In this document: piece by piece, positions 14,221 through 23,676 of the stretch | Position numbering within the stretch: the first letter of the stretch is position 1 | Layout of the letters: each line of letters begins with the position of its first letter | Assembly (NCBI RefSeq): GCF_039539445.1 | Contig: NZ_BAABDD010000009.1 | Location: forward strand, 1 to 64,000 | DNA: 64,000 nucleotides | From: Salinactinospora qingdaonensis | GTDB taxonomy: Bacteria; Actinomycetota; Actinomycetes; Streptosporangiales; Streptosporangiaceae | Reading direction: 5' to 3' | Notes under the pieces: model-generated | The model's database searches: none | Seen by the model: only the letters and a program-made list of their open reading frames with translations | What the model was told of the DNA's origin: nothing | Translations under genes and position numbers: made by a program

Positions 14221-15156
14221 ATGAGCACCACCACTCGCGCAGCCCACGCCGACATCACCACGCCGGAGGACCTTGCCGCGCTGCTCGACCAGCGCGACTA
14301 CCTCGCCGACGACGGTGTGGCCACCGCCTGCTTCCTCGCCCTGCGCATGGGGCGTCCCCTGTTTCTCGAAGGCGACGCCGGCGTGGGTAAGACCGAACTC
14401 GCCAAAGCACTCGCCGGCGCCCTCGGCGGGCCGTTCATCCGGTTGCAGTGCTACGAGGGCATCGACGCCGCCCAAGCGCTCTACGACTGGGACTATCCGC
14501 GCCAACTGCTGCACCTGCGCGCCGCCCAGGTGGCCGGGGCCGCCGACACCGCGCAACTGGAGTCGGGGCTGTACGACCGCCGGTTCCTGCTGGCCCGCCC
14601 CCTGCTGCGCGCCCTGGAGGCCGGCGACGGCGCGCGGGGCGTGCTGCTGATCGACGAGATCGACCGCGCCGACGACGAGTTCGAGGCGTTCCTACTGGAA
14701 TTCCTCTCCGACTTCACTATCTCCATCCCCGAATTGGGTACCGTGCGGGCCACCACCCCACCCGTGGTGGTCCTCACCTCCAACCGCACCCGCGAGGTCC
14801 ACGACGCGCTCAAGCGCCGCTGCCTCTACCACTGGATGGCCCACCCTGAGTTCGACCGGGAGGCCGCCATCATCCGCCGCCGCCTTCCCGAGGCCACAAG
14901 CCGGCTGGTCGAGGAGGTCACCGCCGCGGTGCAACAGTTGCGCGACCCGGTCGACCCTGGGGCCGACCTGCTCAAACCGCCCGGTATCGCCGAGAGTATC
15001 GACTGGACGGCGGCCCTCATGGCGCTGGGCGCCAGGGAGTTGTCACCCGAGAACGCGGCGCGCACGCTGGGGGCGCTGGTCAAGCACCGGGAGGATCACG
15101 AGAGCGTCAGCCGGCGCCTCTCGGCGCTCCTCAACGGGCACGAGGCGACGAGGTAA
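14221..15156 (+). CDS. coxD: CoxD/MoxR-family AAA+ ATPase
   Basis: The 311-residue MoxR-type AAA+ ATPase has Walker A in EGDAGVGKTELAKAL (about residues 45-59), Walker B in GVLLIDEIDRADDEFE and sensor 1 in VVLTSNRTREVHDALKRRC. In aerobic CO dehydrogenase clusters CoxD works with CoxE to mature the molybdenum-copper active site of the apo-enzyme. Here it is followed after 5 bp by a coxE-like gene, then xdhC and a mocA-like gene, which supports the CoxD assignment over a general MoxR. The ATG at 14221 has no good Shine-Dalgarno. The molybdo-hydroxylase subunits themselves are not in the window. Confidence 0.88.
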   Translation: MSTTTRAAHADITTPEDLAALLDQRDYLADDGVATACFLALRMGRPLFLEGDAGVGKTELAKALAGALGGPFIRLQCYEGIDAAQALYDWDYPRQLLHLRAAQVAGAADTAQLESGLYDRRFLLARPLLRALEAGDGARGVLLIDEIDRADDEFEAFLLEFLSDFTISIPELGTVRATTPPVVVLTSNRTREVHDALKRRCLYHWMAHPEFDREAAIIRRRLPEATSRLVEEVTAAVQQLRDPVDPGADLLKPPGIAESIDWTAALMALGARELSPENAARTLGALVKHREDHESVSRRLSALLNGHEATR

Positions 15157-15161
15157 CCACG

Positions 15162-16316
15162 ATGGCCAGCACGCTCCAGCCTCGCGAGGTCACCGAGACG
15201 ATGCTCGGGTTCGTGCGGACGCTGCGCGCGGCGGGGGTGGCCGCCGACACCGGCCGGGCGCAGGCGTTCTTCGCCGCGTTGGACACCCTCGACGTGACCG
15301 ACCCGGCCCGCGTGTACTGGGCCGGTCGGGTCACGCTGTGCTCTGCCGCGGCCGACCTGGAGCACTACGACGCCTGCTTCGCCCACTACTTCTCGGCCCA
15401 TCCGTTCCGGTCGGGCCGCTCTCCCGCGCCGTTTGCCGTGTCCAGGCCGGCGGTGTGGCCCGCCGCCGGCCGGCGCGACAGCGGCGGCGACGTCGCCGCC
15501 GAGGAGCACGCCGCCGCGGCCAGCGACGTCGAGGTGCTGCGTTCGCGCGACATCGCGACGTTGACGGTCGAAGAGCGCGCCGAGGTGGCTCGCCTGCTGG
15601 CCGCGCTGGCCACCCACCGGCCGCGTCGGCGCACCCGCCGCACCGCCCCGGCCCGGCACGGCCGGCTCGACCGGGCGCGCACCATCCGCGCCTCGCTGGC
15701 GCATGGGGGTGAGCCGCTGCGGCTGCTGCGCCGCGACCGCGCCACCCGCCCGCGCCGGGTCGTGCTGCTGGTCGATATCAGCGGCTCCATGTCGCCCTAT
15801 GCCGACGCGCTGCTGCGGCTGGCCCACGCGCTGGCGCGGGGCCACCCCGGCAGCACCGAAGTGTTCAGTGTGGGCACCCGGCTCACCCGGTTGAGCCGGG
15901 AGATGCGGCTGCGCGACCCCGACGCCGCGTTGCGCGCCGCCGGGTCGGCGATCCCCGACTGGAGCGGCGGCACCCGGTTGGGGACCGAACTCAAAGAGTT
16001 CCTGGACAGCCACGGCCAGCGGGGGATGGCGCGCGGCGCTTTGGTGCTCATCGCCTCCGATGGTTGGGAGCGCGGCGACGTGTCCCTGCTGGGGGCACAG
16101 ATGGCGCGGCTGGGGCGGCTGGCGTACCGCGTCGTCTGGGTCAATCCCCACAAGGCGCAGCCTGGCTACCAGCCGTTGGCGGCTGGCATGCGGGCGGCGC
16201 TACCCCACATCGACGATTTCGTCTCCGGGCACAGCCTGGACGCTTTGGAGCGGCTCGCCACCGTGGTCACCGGCGGCCGGGCCGATCGTGCCAGGGAAGG
16301 AGCGCCCCGTGCGTGA
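15162..16316 (+). CDS. coxE: CoxE-like von Willebrand factor A protein
   Basis: The 384-residue protein has a C-terminal VWA domain with a metal-binding MIDAS motif, DISGSMSPY (about residues 205-213). GGTRLGTEL and LIASDGWERGD complete the fold. Its N-terminal half is an Arg-rich helical region typical of CoxE. It probably pairs with the ATPase encoded 5 bp upstream to remodel a molybdenum hydroxylase. The start ATG at 15162 follows GAGGTAACC. Its stop overlaps the xdhC start by eight bases, so the two are probably translated together. Confidence 0.9.
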   Translation: MASTLQPREVTETMLGFVRTLRAAGVAADTGRAQAFFAALDTLDVTDPARVYWAGRVTLCSAAADLEHYDACFAHYFSAHPFRSGRSPAPFAVSRPAVWPAAGRRDSGGDVAAEEHAAAASDVEVLRSRDIATLTVEERAEVARLLAALATHRPRRRTRRTAPARHGRLDRARTIRASLAHGGEPLRLLRRDRATRPRRVVLLVDISGSMSPYADALLRLAHALARGHPGSTEVFSVGTRLTRLSREMRLRDPDAALRAAGSAIPDWSGGTRLGTELKEFLDSHGQRGMARGALVLIASDGWERGDVSLLGAQMARLGRLAYRVVWVNPHKAQPGYQPLAAGMRAALPHIDDFVSGHSLDALERLATVVTGGRADRAREGAPRA

Positions 16317-17466
16317 CATCCGTGCAGCCGTCGCCGACCTCTACGCTTCCGGCGAGACGTTCGCGCTCGCCACAGTCATCGACACCTACCGCAGTTCTCC
16401 CCGGGAGGCCGGGGCGGCGATGGCGGTCACCCCTTCGGGAGAGGTGATCGGCAGCGTCTCCGGCGGGTGCGTGGAGGGCGCTGTCTACGAGTTGAGCCAG
16501 GAGGTCATCCGCACCGGCCAGCCGGTGCGCGAGCGCTACGGCGTCAGCGACGACGACGCCTTCGCCGTGGGGTTGACCTGCGGTGGAGTCCTGCATGTCC
16601 TGGTGGAGCCGATCGACGCCGCCCGCTACCCGCAGTTGGGCACGGTCCTGGCCGCCATCGAGGAGCACCGGCCGGTGGCGGTGGCCACCGTGGTGGCTGG
16701 TCCCGGCCGTTTCGGGGCCCGCCGCGTCATCGGGGCCGAGGACGCCGCGGGGGAGTTGGGGTCGGCGCGGTTGGAGGCCGCTGTCGACGACGATGCCCGC
16801 GGCATGCTCGCCCAGGGCCGCACCGGGGTGCTGCGCTATGGCGCGCACGGCCAGCGTCGCGGTGACGAGTTGGAGGTGTTCGTGCAGGCGTTCGCGCCGG
16901 CGGCGCGCATGCTGGTCTTCGGGGCCATCGACTTCGCCGCCGCGGTCGCCCAGATCGGCTCCTACCTGGGCTATCGGGTCACGGTCTGTGACGCTCGGCC
17001 GGTGTTTGCCACTTCCAAGCGTTTCCCCGGCGCCGACGAGGTCATCGTCAAGTGGCCGCACGTGTTCCTCACCGAGATCGCCGCGGAACTCGACGAGCGC
17101 ACCGCGATCTGCGTGCTCACCCATGACCCCAAGTTCGACGTGCCGGTGCTGGAGGCGGCGCTGCGTACTCGCGCCGGCTACATCGGGGCGATGGGCAGCC
17201 GCCGCACCCACGACGAGCGCATGGCGCGGTTGCGTGAGATCGGAATCGCCGAGGAGGATCTTTCTCGGCTACGCTCGCCCATAGGTCTGGAGCTGGGGGC
17301 GCGCACCCCAGAGGAGACGGCGGTGTCGATCGCGGCCGAGTTGATCCAGACCCGCTGGGGCGGCAGCGGCCGGCCGCTGTCCGAAACGCGGGGGCGTATC
17401 CACAACGACCCGCTGACCTCCCCGGCGGCGGTCACTCCGTCGGCGGCTGAGACCGCACCCCGGTGA
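16309..17466 (+). CDS. xdhC: XdhC/CoxF-family molybdenum cofactor insertion factor
   Basis: XdhC binds molybdenum cofactor, helps sulfurate it and inserts it into xanthine dehydrogenase-type enzymes. The 385-residue protein has the N-terminal XdhC_CoxI domain with GSVSGGCVEGAVYEL, and the C-terminal Rossmann domain ending YIGAMGSRRTHDERMARL and SPIGLELGARTPEETAVSI. I chose the GTG at 16309 because AAGGAG lies six bases upstream and the protein then starts at the family N-terminus (RDIRAAVADLYASGETFA). The long frame from 16060 mostly overlaps coxE and is not real. Confidence 0.94.
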   Translation: MRDIRAAVADLYASGETFALATVIDTYRSSPREAGAAMAVTPSGEVIGSVSGGCVEGAVYELSQEVIRTGQPVRERYGVSDDDAFAVGLTCGGVLHVLVEPIDAARYPQLGTVLAAIEEHRPVAVATVVAGPGRFGARRVIGAEDAAGELGSARLEAAVDDDARGMLAQGRTGVLRYGAHGQRRGDELEVFVQAFAPAARMLVFGAIDFAAAVAQIGSYLGYRVTVCDARPVFATSKRFPGADEVIVKWPHVFLTEIAAELDERTAICVLTHDPKFDVPVLEAALRTRAGYIGAMGSRRTHDERMARLREIGIAEEDLSRLRSPIGLELGARTPEETAVSIAAELIQTRWGGSGRPLSETRGRIHNDPLTSPAAVTPSAAETAPR

Positions 17467-17721
17467 GGGGACGGCCGGAATCGGCCATCGTGGTGTTGCT
17501 GGGGGCGCCGGCCTCGCCACGGGCAGGCCGCATGGCATCATCGCGCTCTAAACACCTCCCCGGCCGGTGGGTCGGGGATATCCGCCCTCGCAGGTCGAGC
17601 CGGTGTTCGCGCCCGACCCGCCCCGAAGGCCGCACGCTCCTTATCCCCACGCGATCGCGAAGTAGGGAGGACGGCGTTTCCCCCGCCTGCCCACGGGTGG
17701 GGCCGTACGCCAAGACAGCAG

Positions 17722-18354
17722 ATGACGACACGGGAACACGACGGCGGCACCGACGCCGTCGCGGGACTGCTGCTGGCCGCGGGTGCTGGAATGCGCCTGG
17801 GCCGGCCGAAAGCGACGGTCGAGCTCGCCGGAGAGCGGCTGGTCGACCGCGGGGTGCGCGTGCTGCGCGATGGGGGGTGCGCTCCGCTCTACGTGGTGAC
17901 CGGTGCGGGCGAGGTGACGGTCTCGGGCGCGGTGCAGGTGCGCAACGCCGACTGGGACAGCGGCCTTGGGTCGTCCCTGCGGGCCGGGCTGGCGGCCCTG
18001 CCCGCCGAGGCGGGCGCAGTGCTCGTGGCGCTGGTGGACCAGCCGCTGGTCACCGCCGCGGCCGTGGCCCGGCTGCTGTGCGCCTACTACAGCGGTGCCG
18101 GCGCCGCCGCGGCCACCTACGGTGGCAACCTGCGTAACCCGGTTTTGCTGGGGCGCGAGCACTGGCCCAGCGTGTGCGCGCTGGCCGAGGGTGACGTGGG
18201 GGCGCGTCCGTTCCTCAACGCCTACTCTCACCTGGTGACCACGGTGCCCTGTGACGACGTCGCCAGCGCCGAGGACATCGACACCCCTGAGGACCTCGCG
18301 CGGATGCGTAAGCTGCTGGCCTCGCCCAAGACCACGCCCAAGACCACCTTGTGA
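17722..18354 (+). CDS. mocA: MobA/MocA-like molybdenum cofactor nucleotidyltransferase
   Basis: The 210-residue protein has the NTP-transferase signature LLAAGAGMRLGRPKATVEL near the N-terminus, the metal aspartate in LVALVDQPLVTAAAVARLL, and NPVLLGREHW in the acceptor part. MocA adds CMP to molybdopterin for xanthine dehydrogenase-type enzymes. MobA, which adds GMP, is a close relative that cannot be excluded by sequence alone. The XdhC/CoxDE context favours MocA. It starts 255 bp after xdhC and may have its own promoter. Confidence 0.85.
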   Translation: MTTREHDGGTDAVAGLLLAAGAGMRLGRPKATVELAGERLVDRGVRVLRDGGCAPLYVVTGAGEVTVSGAVQVRNADWDSGLGSSLRAGLAALPAEAGAVLVALVDQPLVTAAAVARLLCAYYSGAGAAAATYGGNLRNPVLLGREHWPSVCALAEGDVGARPFLNAYSHLVTTVPCDDVASAEDIDTPEDLARMRKLLASPKTTPKTTL

Positions 18355-18381
18355 GTCGTGTGGGTCCGCGCCGCGGTCGTC

Positions 18382-19323
18382 TCAGCCGGTGGTGGCTAGG
18401 CGACGGATGCCGTGGCGCGAGCGGGTGGACTCGCCGGGGGCGAGCACGGTCAGGTCGGTTCCTGAGACGAAGGCGTTGGGTGGGCACGTCATCGGCTCGA
18501 CCGCCAGTTGGCCGCGCTGGTGGTCGGGGGGCAGCGTGTCGGAGGTGAACACCTGGAGCCACGGGTAGGAATCGTCGGCCCACATAGCCACGGCGAAGGA
18601 CTCCTCGGAGAGCACTGTCCAGGTCAGGCCTTCGGAGTCGCGGCGCAGCCCGGTGAAGGCGGTGTCCAAGACGGTGGGGCCGATACGCCGGGCCGTGAGG
18701 AAGTCGCGTTCGCTGCCCTCGACCGATTTCGGTGCTCCAGCCGGCAGCAGCCGCTCGTTGGTGGGCAGGTACTCTTCGCCGGGTAGCGCCAGGGTGGCGT
18801 TGTCCAGCCGGGTGCCCAGGGTCAGGTAGGGGTGGCTGCTCACGCCGTAGGGGGCCGGCCGTTCGCCCGTGTTGCGCGCGGCGATCTCGACGGTGAGACC
18901 GGTGTCGGCGTCGAGGTCATAGCTCACCGTCATGGCGAGGTTAAAGGGGTAGCCGGGGGTGTCGGCGAGGTGCAGCGACAGGTCTGCGTGGCTGGGGCTC
19001 ACCGTGGTCGGCGTCCATGTGTGGGAGTAGACCAGGCCGTGGATGGCGTTGTTGCGCGCGGCCTCGTTGATGTCGAGTTGGTGGTCGACCCCGTCGAAGA
19101 GGTAGCGGCCGTCCTCGATGCGGTTGGGCCAGGGGGCCAGGATTTGGCCTTGGAAGGCAGTGGGGCCGTGGTCGGGAGCGTAGCTCCATACGATGTCCCG
19201 GTCGCCGAAGGTGAGCTGTTGCAGGGCAGCGCCCCGCTGGTCGATCACCGCCCGGTAGTCTCCGGCGGTGAGTTCGATCCCACCCGCTCTTTCGGTCGCG
19301 GTCGTTGCCTCAAGAGTGCTCAT
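18382..19323 (-). CDS. Aldose 1-epimerase family protein
   Basis: The 313-residue beta-sandwich protein resembles galactose mutarotase (GalM), which interconverts alpha and beta anomers of aldoses. Visible features are PWPNRIEDGRY (substrate arginine), AIHGLVY and SSHPYL (the two catalytic histidines) and a C-terminal glutamate in AVEPMTCPPNAF (the general base). The MTCPPNAF ending is typical of the actinobacterial subgroup. It converges on mocA, with stops 27 bp apart. Upstream lies a pair of inverted repeats that could be operators. Confidence 0.93.
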   Translation of the reverse strand: MSTLEATTATERAGGIELTAGDYRAVIDQRGAALQQLTFGDRDIVWSYAPDHGPTAFQGQILAPWPNRIEDGRYLFDGVDHQLDINEAARNNAIHGLVYSHTWTPTTVSPSHADLSLHLADTPGYPFNLAMTVSYDLDADTGLTVEIAARNTGERPAPYGVSSHPYLTLGTRLDNATLALPGEEYLPTNERLLPAGAPKSVEGSERDFLTARRIGPTVLDTAFTGLRRDSEGLTWTVLSEESFAVAMWADDSYPWLQVFTSDTLPPDHQRGQLAVEPMTCPPNAFVSGTDLTVLAPGESTRSRHGIRRLATTG

Positions 19324-19352
19324 GCGTTTACTGCCATCCCGCCAACTGTGAC

Positions 19353-19400
19353 ACTGCCGTCAGAATACCGACGGTAGTTGCTTACTAAACTGGTAGCAGC
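19353..19400 (-). promoter_or_regulatory. Possible operator upstream of the aldose epimerase gene
   Basis: ACTGCCGTC (19353-19361) pairs with GACGGTAGT (19370-19378) with one mismatch. A second, weaker dyad, TGCTTAC...GGTAGCA, lies at 19379-19398. Both sit within 80 bp upstream of the epimerase start, in locally AT-richer DNA that suits a promoter. Confidence 0.4.
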
Positions 19401-19517
19401 ATAATGGGCCGCAATCGGACATAATTCACGTAGTGTATGTGTGGAGTTATGACCAGTGAGTAACATACGGCGTCGGGCTGGGCGTCTTCCCCGCCGTGGG
19501 GCCGGAGGTGTCCGCGT

Positions 19518-22133
19518 CTACCCCGTGATCAGGCTCAGCGGGATGAGAACCCCCATAGCCAGGTAAAATAGTCCGCTGGCCAGTACGCGCACCCCGGTCA
19601 GGGCCGTACCGATGATCGCGAGACGCCGCGCCACGAGTTGGCTGCGCGCCTTGCGGCGCCGGTTGGCCGCGGTGTGGCCCAGCAGCACCAGCGCCACCGC
19701 GAGCAGCACCGGGAACCACCAGACCACCCCCACCCCGCCCGGCACGAGCCCCATCACGCTGGCAGCGGCCCCCGCCACCGCGCTGACCAGCCCACTCTGG
19801 CCGAAGGTCTCGACGCCTTGCAAAGCTGAAGCCATCCACGGCTGGTTGCTGTAGAGGCCTTGGGCGTGCCACAGCCACTGGCCGGCGCCGTCGAGCAGCG
19901 CCACCCCCGCGGCCGGGTAGGCGAAGCGCCGGCACCGCCCGGCACGCATCGCGCGCTGCAACCGCCGCATGCCGCGTTCGACCCGGTCGCGTTCGCGTCC
20001 CGGTTCGTCTTGGCCGCGCCAGCGCCACCTTCCCTCCCTCGGCGCCTGCTCGCCCGGGCCGCCGGCGTCACGGTCGCGGCGAGGCCACCGGGAGCGCACC
20101 CCCTCCCACCCCTGGGAGACGGCGCCGTTGGCCCGTTGCCAACGGCTGCGCCACCGCTGCCGGGTCGCCGCGCGCCGCTGCTCGCGTTCCACGGCGCCGG
20201 CCCGTGCGGCGCTGGGCAGCAGCAGTACGGCCGTGACGATCGCGGCCGGGGTGGCGATCTCACCCTGGCCGACCGTGCCCCGCAGCCCGGCGCGGCGCTG
20301 CTCCAGCCACCACTGACTGCGGGGAGCGGTGCTGCGCTGGGCGGGGTGCCATGACTGGGCGCGCAGCATCCGGCGGTAGCGTCCGGGCGCTTCGGGGTCG
20401 AGGACCAGTTCGGTCGCGTTGGCCCAGGCCACGTTCCACTCGTGTTGACCGGGCCAGACGACGCTTCCGTCACCCGCGCGCACCAGCCGGTCGACCTCGG
20501 CGGCCACGCGCCGCATCACCAGCGGAACCTCGTGCTGGACCCGCTCCAGCAGCGCGCACCGGTTGGTGCCCTCGGCCTGGCACGTGGGGTGGGTGCACCA
20601 GTGCCGCGCGGCCAGCCCGAGCGCGCCCAGCTCGATCGCCTCCCGCAGCGCCTCGTAGCGGCTGCTGTCGCCGGTGGCCAACGCGAGCACGCCGGCCGCG
20701 GTGACCTCGTGGCCGCGGTAGCGCGGCACCATCCCCGGGACGAACCGGGCGGCCAACGCGCTGATGGCGAGGTGTGCCTGGTCGGGGTGGTCGCGTAGCC
20801 GGGTCAGGTAGGAGCGGTCGAAGGTGTAGTCGTTGACCTCGCGATCCAGCCAGGTGCGCAGTTCAGGCCAGTGGGTGCGCAGCCACAGCGCGCCGGTCTC
20901 GGAGCGGTCGAGCAGGTCGAAGGCGAGGCTGGGCGGATCGTCGTGGGAGACGTCGCCGAAGCGGATGGGAGCGTGGCGGCGGGCCTTGACCACCTTCGGT
21001 TTCTCCCCGGCCAGCCACGCCGTGACCTCGCGGTAGCCCCACCGCGACTCGGGCACCGGTGCCAGCAGTCCCCGAGCCAGCAGCCGCCAGTGCCCGTCGG
21101 GCACGGCGGAGACGTCGATCTCGCTGGAGCGTGCACTCAGCCAGTTCTCGCCGCGCGCGGGGCGGCGACCGGTCACCAGCTCGTGGACGATCACCCCCAG
21201 CGACCACCACGCGGCGGGGGCCTCGCGTCGGCCCTCCACGACCTCGGGCGCGGCGTAGTCCTCAGTGATGGCCAGCCCCCCGTAGACACGGCTCATCGTG
21301 GCCCGCACCGCGCCGCCGAAGTCGGTCAGCGCGAACACCGGCGGGTCGAGGCTGCGGACGAGCAGGTTCTCCGGTTTGACGTCGGTGTGGTTGTGCTGCA
21401 ACGAGTCCTGCCAGTAGTGCAGGCACTCGGCGACGGCCGCCACGATGGCCCCAGCCCGATCTTGGGGCAGTGGGGCCTGTTCCATCAGGGTGCGCAGCGA
21501 CCCGGCGGCGAAGTACTCTTGGGCCTCCCACGCCAGGGTCTCGCCCCACGAGCTGCGGGCATGGCCGTAGCCGTGGATGGCCGGGGTGTGGGGGGAGCTC
21601 TCGCCGCGGGCACGCAACCGCTCCAGCAGTTCGCGGTTGAGGTCGTGCCCGGGCCGGTAAATCTTCAGCGCCACCTGGCGGTTGCCCGCCGGCGCGGCCC
21701 CGGCCGCGGGCTCGGCGAGGTAGACGACCGCCTCGCCGCCGGAGCCGATGTGGTCGACGACGGTGTAGTGGCGGCGGACCTCGGCCGGAACCGTGTATTC
21801 AAAGTAGTCGAGTTCGCCGCCGGGGTCGGCCAAGATCCGTCCCGCCAGGCGGCCCATCTGGTTCAGCGGCTTTGCCACGACGCGCCGCCACCGGGCGGGG
21901 GCCGCACCACGCGCCCCGGGGGCGTCGACGCGCGTGGGAGAGGAAGGCTGCGCCGGCAGGGTGGCGGTGCGCTCGGCGGGGGAGGGCGACCGGCCACGCG
22001 GGGCAAAGAACGCGGTCAGCCGGCGCGTGGCGGCGCGCGTCGCCGTGATCCGGGTGGTGGGGGCCGCCGGATCGGTGGACTCGTCGTGTGAGGGGAGGGG
22101 AGCGGTGGGGTCGGGCGGTTCGGGCGTGACCAT
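19518..22133 (-). CDS. Large membrane-linked Ser/Thr protein kinase
   Basis: The 871-residue protein has a disordered N-terminus (1-105) and then a Hanks-type kinase domain (about 120-400). The domain has glycine loop GSGGEAVVYLAE (130-141), lysine in VALKIYR (157), catalytic HTDVKPENLL (Asp 251) in which Thr replaces the usual Arg of HRD, and DFGG (271). The kinase domain is followed by a long helical region with a cysteine cluster, CTHPTCQAEGTNRC, an Arg/Trp-rich stretch, and about three membrane helices in the last 110 residues. The non-RD loop suggests control other than activation-loop phosphorylation. Target unknown. A GTG at 22178 would add 15 residues. It stands alone on the minus strand. 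Confidence 0.85.
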   Translation of the reverse strand: MVTPEPPDPTAPLPSHDESTDPAAPTTRITATRAATRRLTAFFAPRGRSPSPAERTATLPAQPSSPTRVDAPGARGAAPARWRRVVAKPLNQMGRLAGRILADPGGELDYFEYTVPAEVRRHYTVVDHIGSGGEAVVYLAEPAAGAAPAGNRQVALKIYRPGHDLNRELLERLRARGESSPHTPAIHGYGHARSSWGETLAWEAQEYFAAGSLRTLMEQAPLPQDRAGAIVAAVAECLHYWQDSLQHNHTDVKPENLLVRSLDPPVFALTDFGGAVRATMSRVYGGLAITEDYAAPEVVEGRREAPAAWWSLGVIVHELVTGRRPARGENWLSARSSEIDVSAVPDGHWRLLARGLLAPVPESRWGYREVTAWLAGEKPKVVKARRHAPIRFGDVSHDDPPSLAFDLLDRSETGALWLRTHWPELRTWLDREVNDYTFDRSYLTRLRDHPDQAHLAISALAARFVPGMVPRYRGHEVTAAGVLALATGDSSRYEALREAIELGALGLAARHWCTHPTCQAEGTNRCALLERVQHEVPLVMRRVAAEVDRLVRAGDGSVVWPGQHEWNVAWANATELVLDPEAPGRYRRMLRAQSWHPAQRSTAPRSQWWLEQRRAGLRGTVGQGEIATPAAIVTAVLLLPSAARAGAVEREQRRAATRQRWRSRWQRANGAVSQGWEGVRSRWPRRDRDAGGPGEQAPREGRWRWRGQDEPGRERDRVERGMRRLQRAMRAGRCRRFAYPAAGVALLDGAGQWLWHAQGLYSNQPWMASALQGVETFGQSGLVSAVAGAAASVMGLVPGGVGVVWWFPVLLAVALVLLGHTAANRRRKARSQLVARRLAIIGTALTGVRVLASGLFYLAMGVLIPLSLITG

Positions 22134-22377
22134 CGTGATAACCGACGTCTTTCGGCTGCGGTCCGTTCCAGCTAACACGGCTGTCGTGGACGGGGCGTTC
22201 GCTGCTTTCCAGCCTAGATCGTCGCCGAGTACTGGTGGAGACGGTCGGCAACCTTCCCCAGTCCGGCACCGCTTTGGGCGGGCCAGTATTGCCCGGGTGC
22301 GACCGGCTTCGTTAGCTTAACTCGGTGGCCGCCACTCCTGCGGGGGCTGCCACGTCCACGCGAGGGAAAGGACGAAC

Positions 22378-23574
22378 ATGGCCGACTCCGGTGGTCCCTT
22401 GGCCGGCATCGTGGTCGTGGACCTCTCCAGGGCGCTGGCGGGACCGCACGCCGCGATGCTCTTGGGTGACCTCGGCGCCCGCGTCATCAAAGTCGAGCAG
22501 ACCGGGACCGGCGACGACACGCGCTGGTGGGGGCCGCCGTTCGCCGGCACCGGCCAGGAACAGGTCAGTACCTACTTTCTCTCGTGCAACCGCAACAAAG
22601 AGTCCATCGAGCTGGACCTGAAGTCCGCGGACGGCCGGGAGCAGCTCACTCGGCTCGTGCGTGCCTGCGACGTGCTGGTGGAGAACTTCCGCGCGGGGGT
22701 GCTTGATCGGCTGGGGTTTGGCGTCGAACGCCTGCACCAGCTCAATGCGCGCCTGGTGATCTGCTCCATCACCGGTTTCGGTCACGACGGCCCCGAAGGG
22801 GGCCGCGCCGGCTACGACCAGATCGCCCAAGGGGAGGCCGGGCTGATGAGTATGACCGGCCCCGACCCGGAGCACCCCACCAAGGTGGGGGTGCCCATCG
22901 GCGACCTGCTGGCCGGCATCCACGGCGCCTACGGCACGCTCAGCGCCCTCTACGAGCGTGAGCGCACCGGCCGGGGGCGGGTAGTGCGCACCTCGCTGCT
23001 GTCCTCTTTGGTGTCCACCCACGCGTTCCAAGGCACGCGCTGGACGGTGGCCGGGCAGATTCCCCGCGCCGCGGGCAACCACCACCCCTCCATCGCCCCC
23101 TACGGCGCGTTTTCCTGCGCCGATGGCACGTTGCAGGTGGCGGTGGCCAGCCAGAGCCAGTGGGAGCGGTTCGCCGCGCTGCTGGGCCTGGACCCCGCCG
23201 ATGCGCGGTTCGCCGACAATGCCGAGCGGGTGGCCCACCGCGACGAACTCATCGCCGAGATCGAGGCCGTTTTACGCTCGGCCGGGCGCGATACCTGGCT
23301 GGCCGAAATCAGCGGCATCGGGGTGCCCTGTGGCGCCATCCGCACCCTTGACCAGGTTTATGACTGGGAGCAGACCCGCTCGCAGGGGCTCGTGTTGTCG
23401 GTGGAGCACCCGCAGTGGGGCCCGATCGAGTTGCCCGGGCCGCCGGTGCGCTTCGACCCGCGGCCCGGCGACGCCGCCGAGGACCGGAGCGAGCACCTGC
23501 CGCCGCCCGCTCTAGGGGAGCACAGCTCCGCCATTCGGGCCTGGCTCGACGAGCTCGACGCCGACCAGGAGTAA
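22378..23574 (+). CDS. CaiB/BaiF (family III) CoA-transferase
   Basis: Family III enzymes move CoA between carboxylic acids. The 398-residue protein shows the N-terminal VVDLSRALAGPHAAMLLGDL, the CoA-binding VIKVEQ and NKESIELDL segments, and the catalytic aspartate of GYDQIAQGEAGLMSMTG at about residue 148. GVPIGDLLAG follows. The substrate acid cannot be read from sequence. The ATG at 22378 has GGAAAGGACG seven to twelve bases upstream. The neighbours do not define a pathway. Confidence 0.93.
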   Translation: MADSGGPLAGIVVVDLSRALAGPHAAMLLGDLGARVIKVEQTGTGDDTRWWGPPFAGTGQEQVSTYFLSCNRNKESIELDLKSADGREQLTRLVRACDVLVENFRAGVLDRLGFGVERLHQLNARLVICSITGFGHDGPEGGRAGYDQIAQGEAGLMSMTGPDPEHPTKVGVPIGDLLAGIHGAYGTLSALYERERTGRGRVVRTSLLSSLVSTHAFQGTRWTVAGQIPRAAGNHHPSIAPYGAFSCADGTLQVAVASQSQWERFAALLGLDPADARFADNAERVAHRDELIAEIEAVLRSAGRDTWLAEISGIGVPCGAIRTLDQVYDWEQTRSQGLVLSVEHPQWGPIELPGPPVRFDPRPGDAAEDRSEHLPPPALGEHSSAIRAWLDELDADQE

Positions 23575-23676
23575 CGCTACGGCGCGCCGGCGGCCCGGCG
23601 GTGGAGGAGCCGGCGCTAGTAGCGGCTGCGGAGCCGACTCCCCCGGGACGACCGCGCCAGTGGCGGGGACCCGCAG

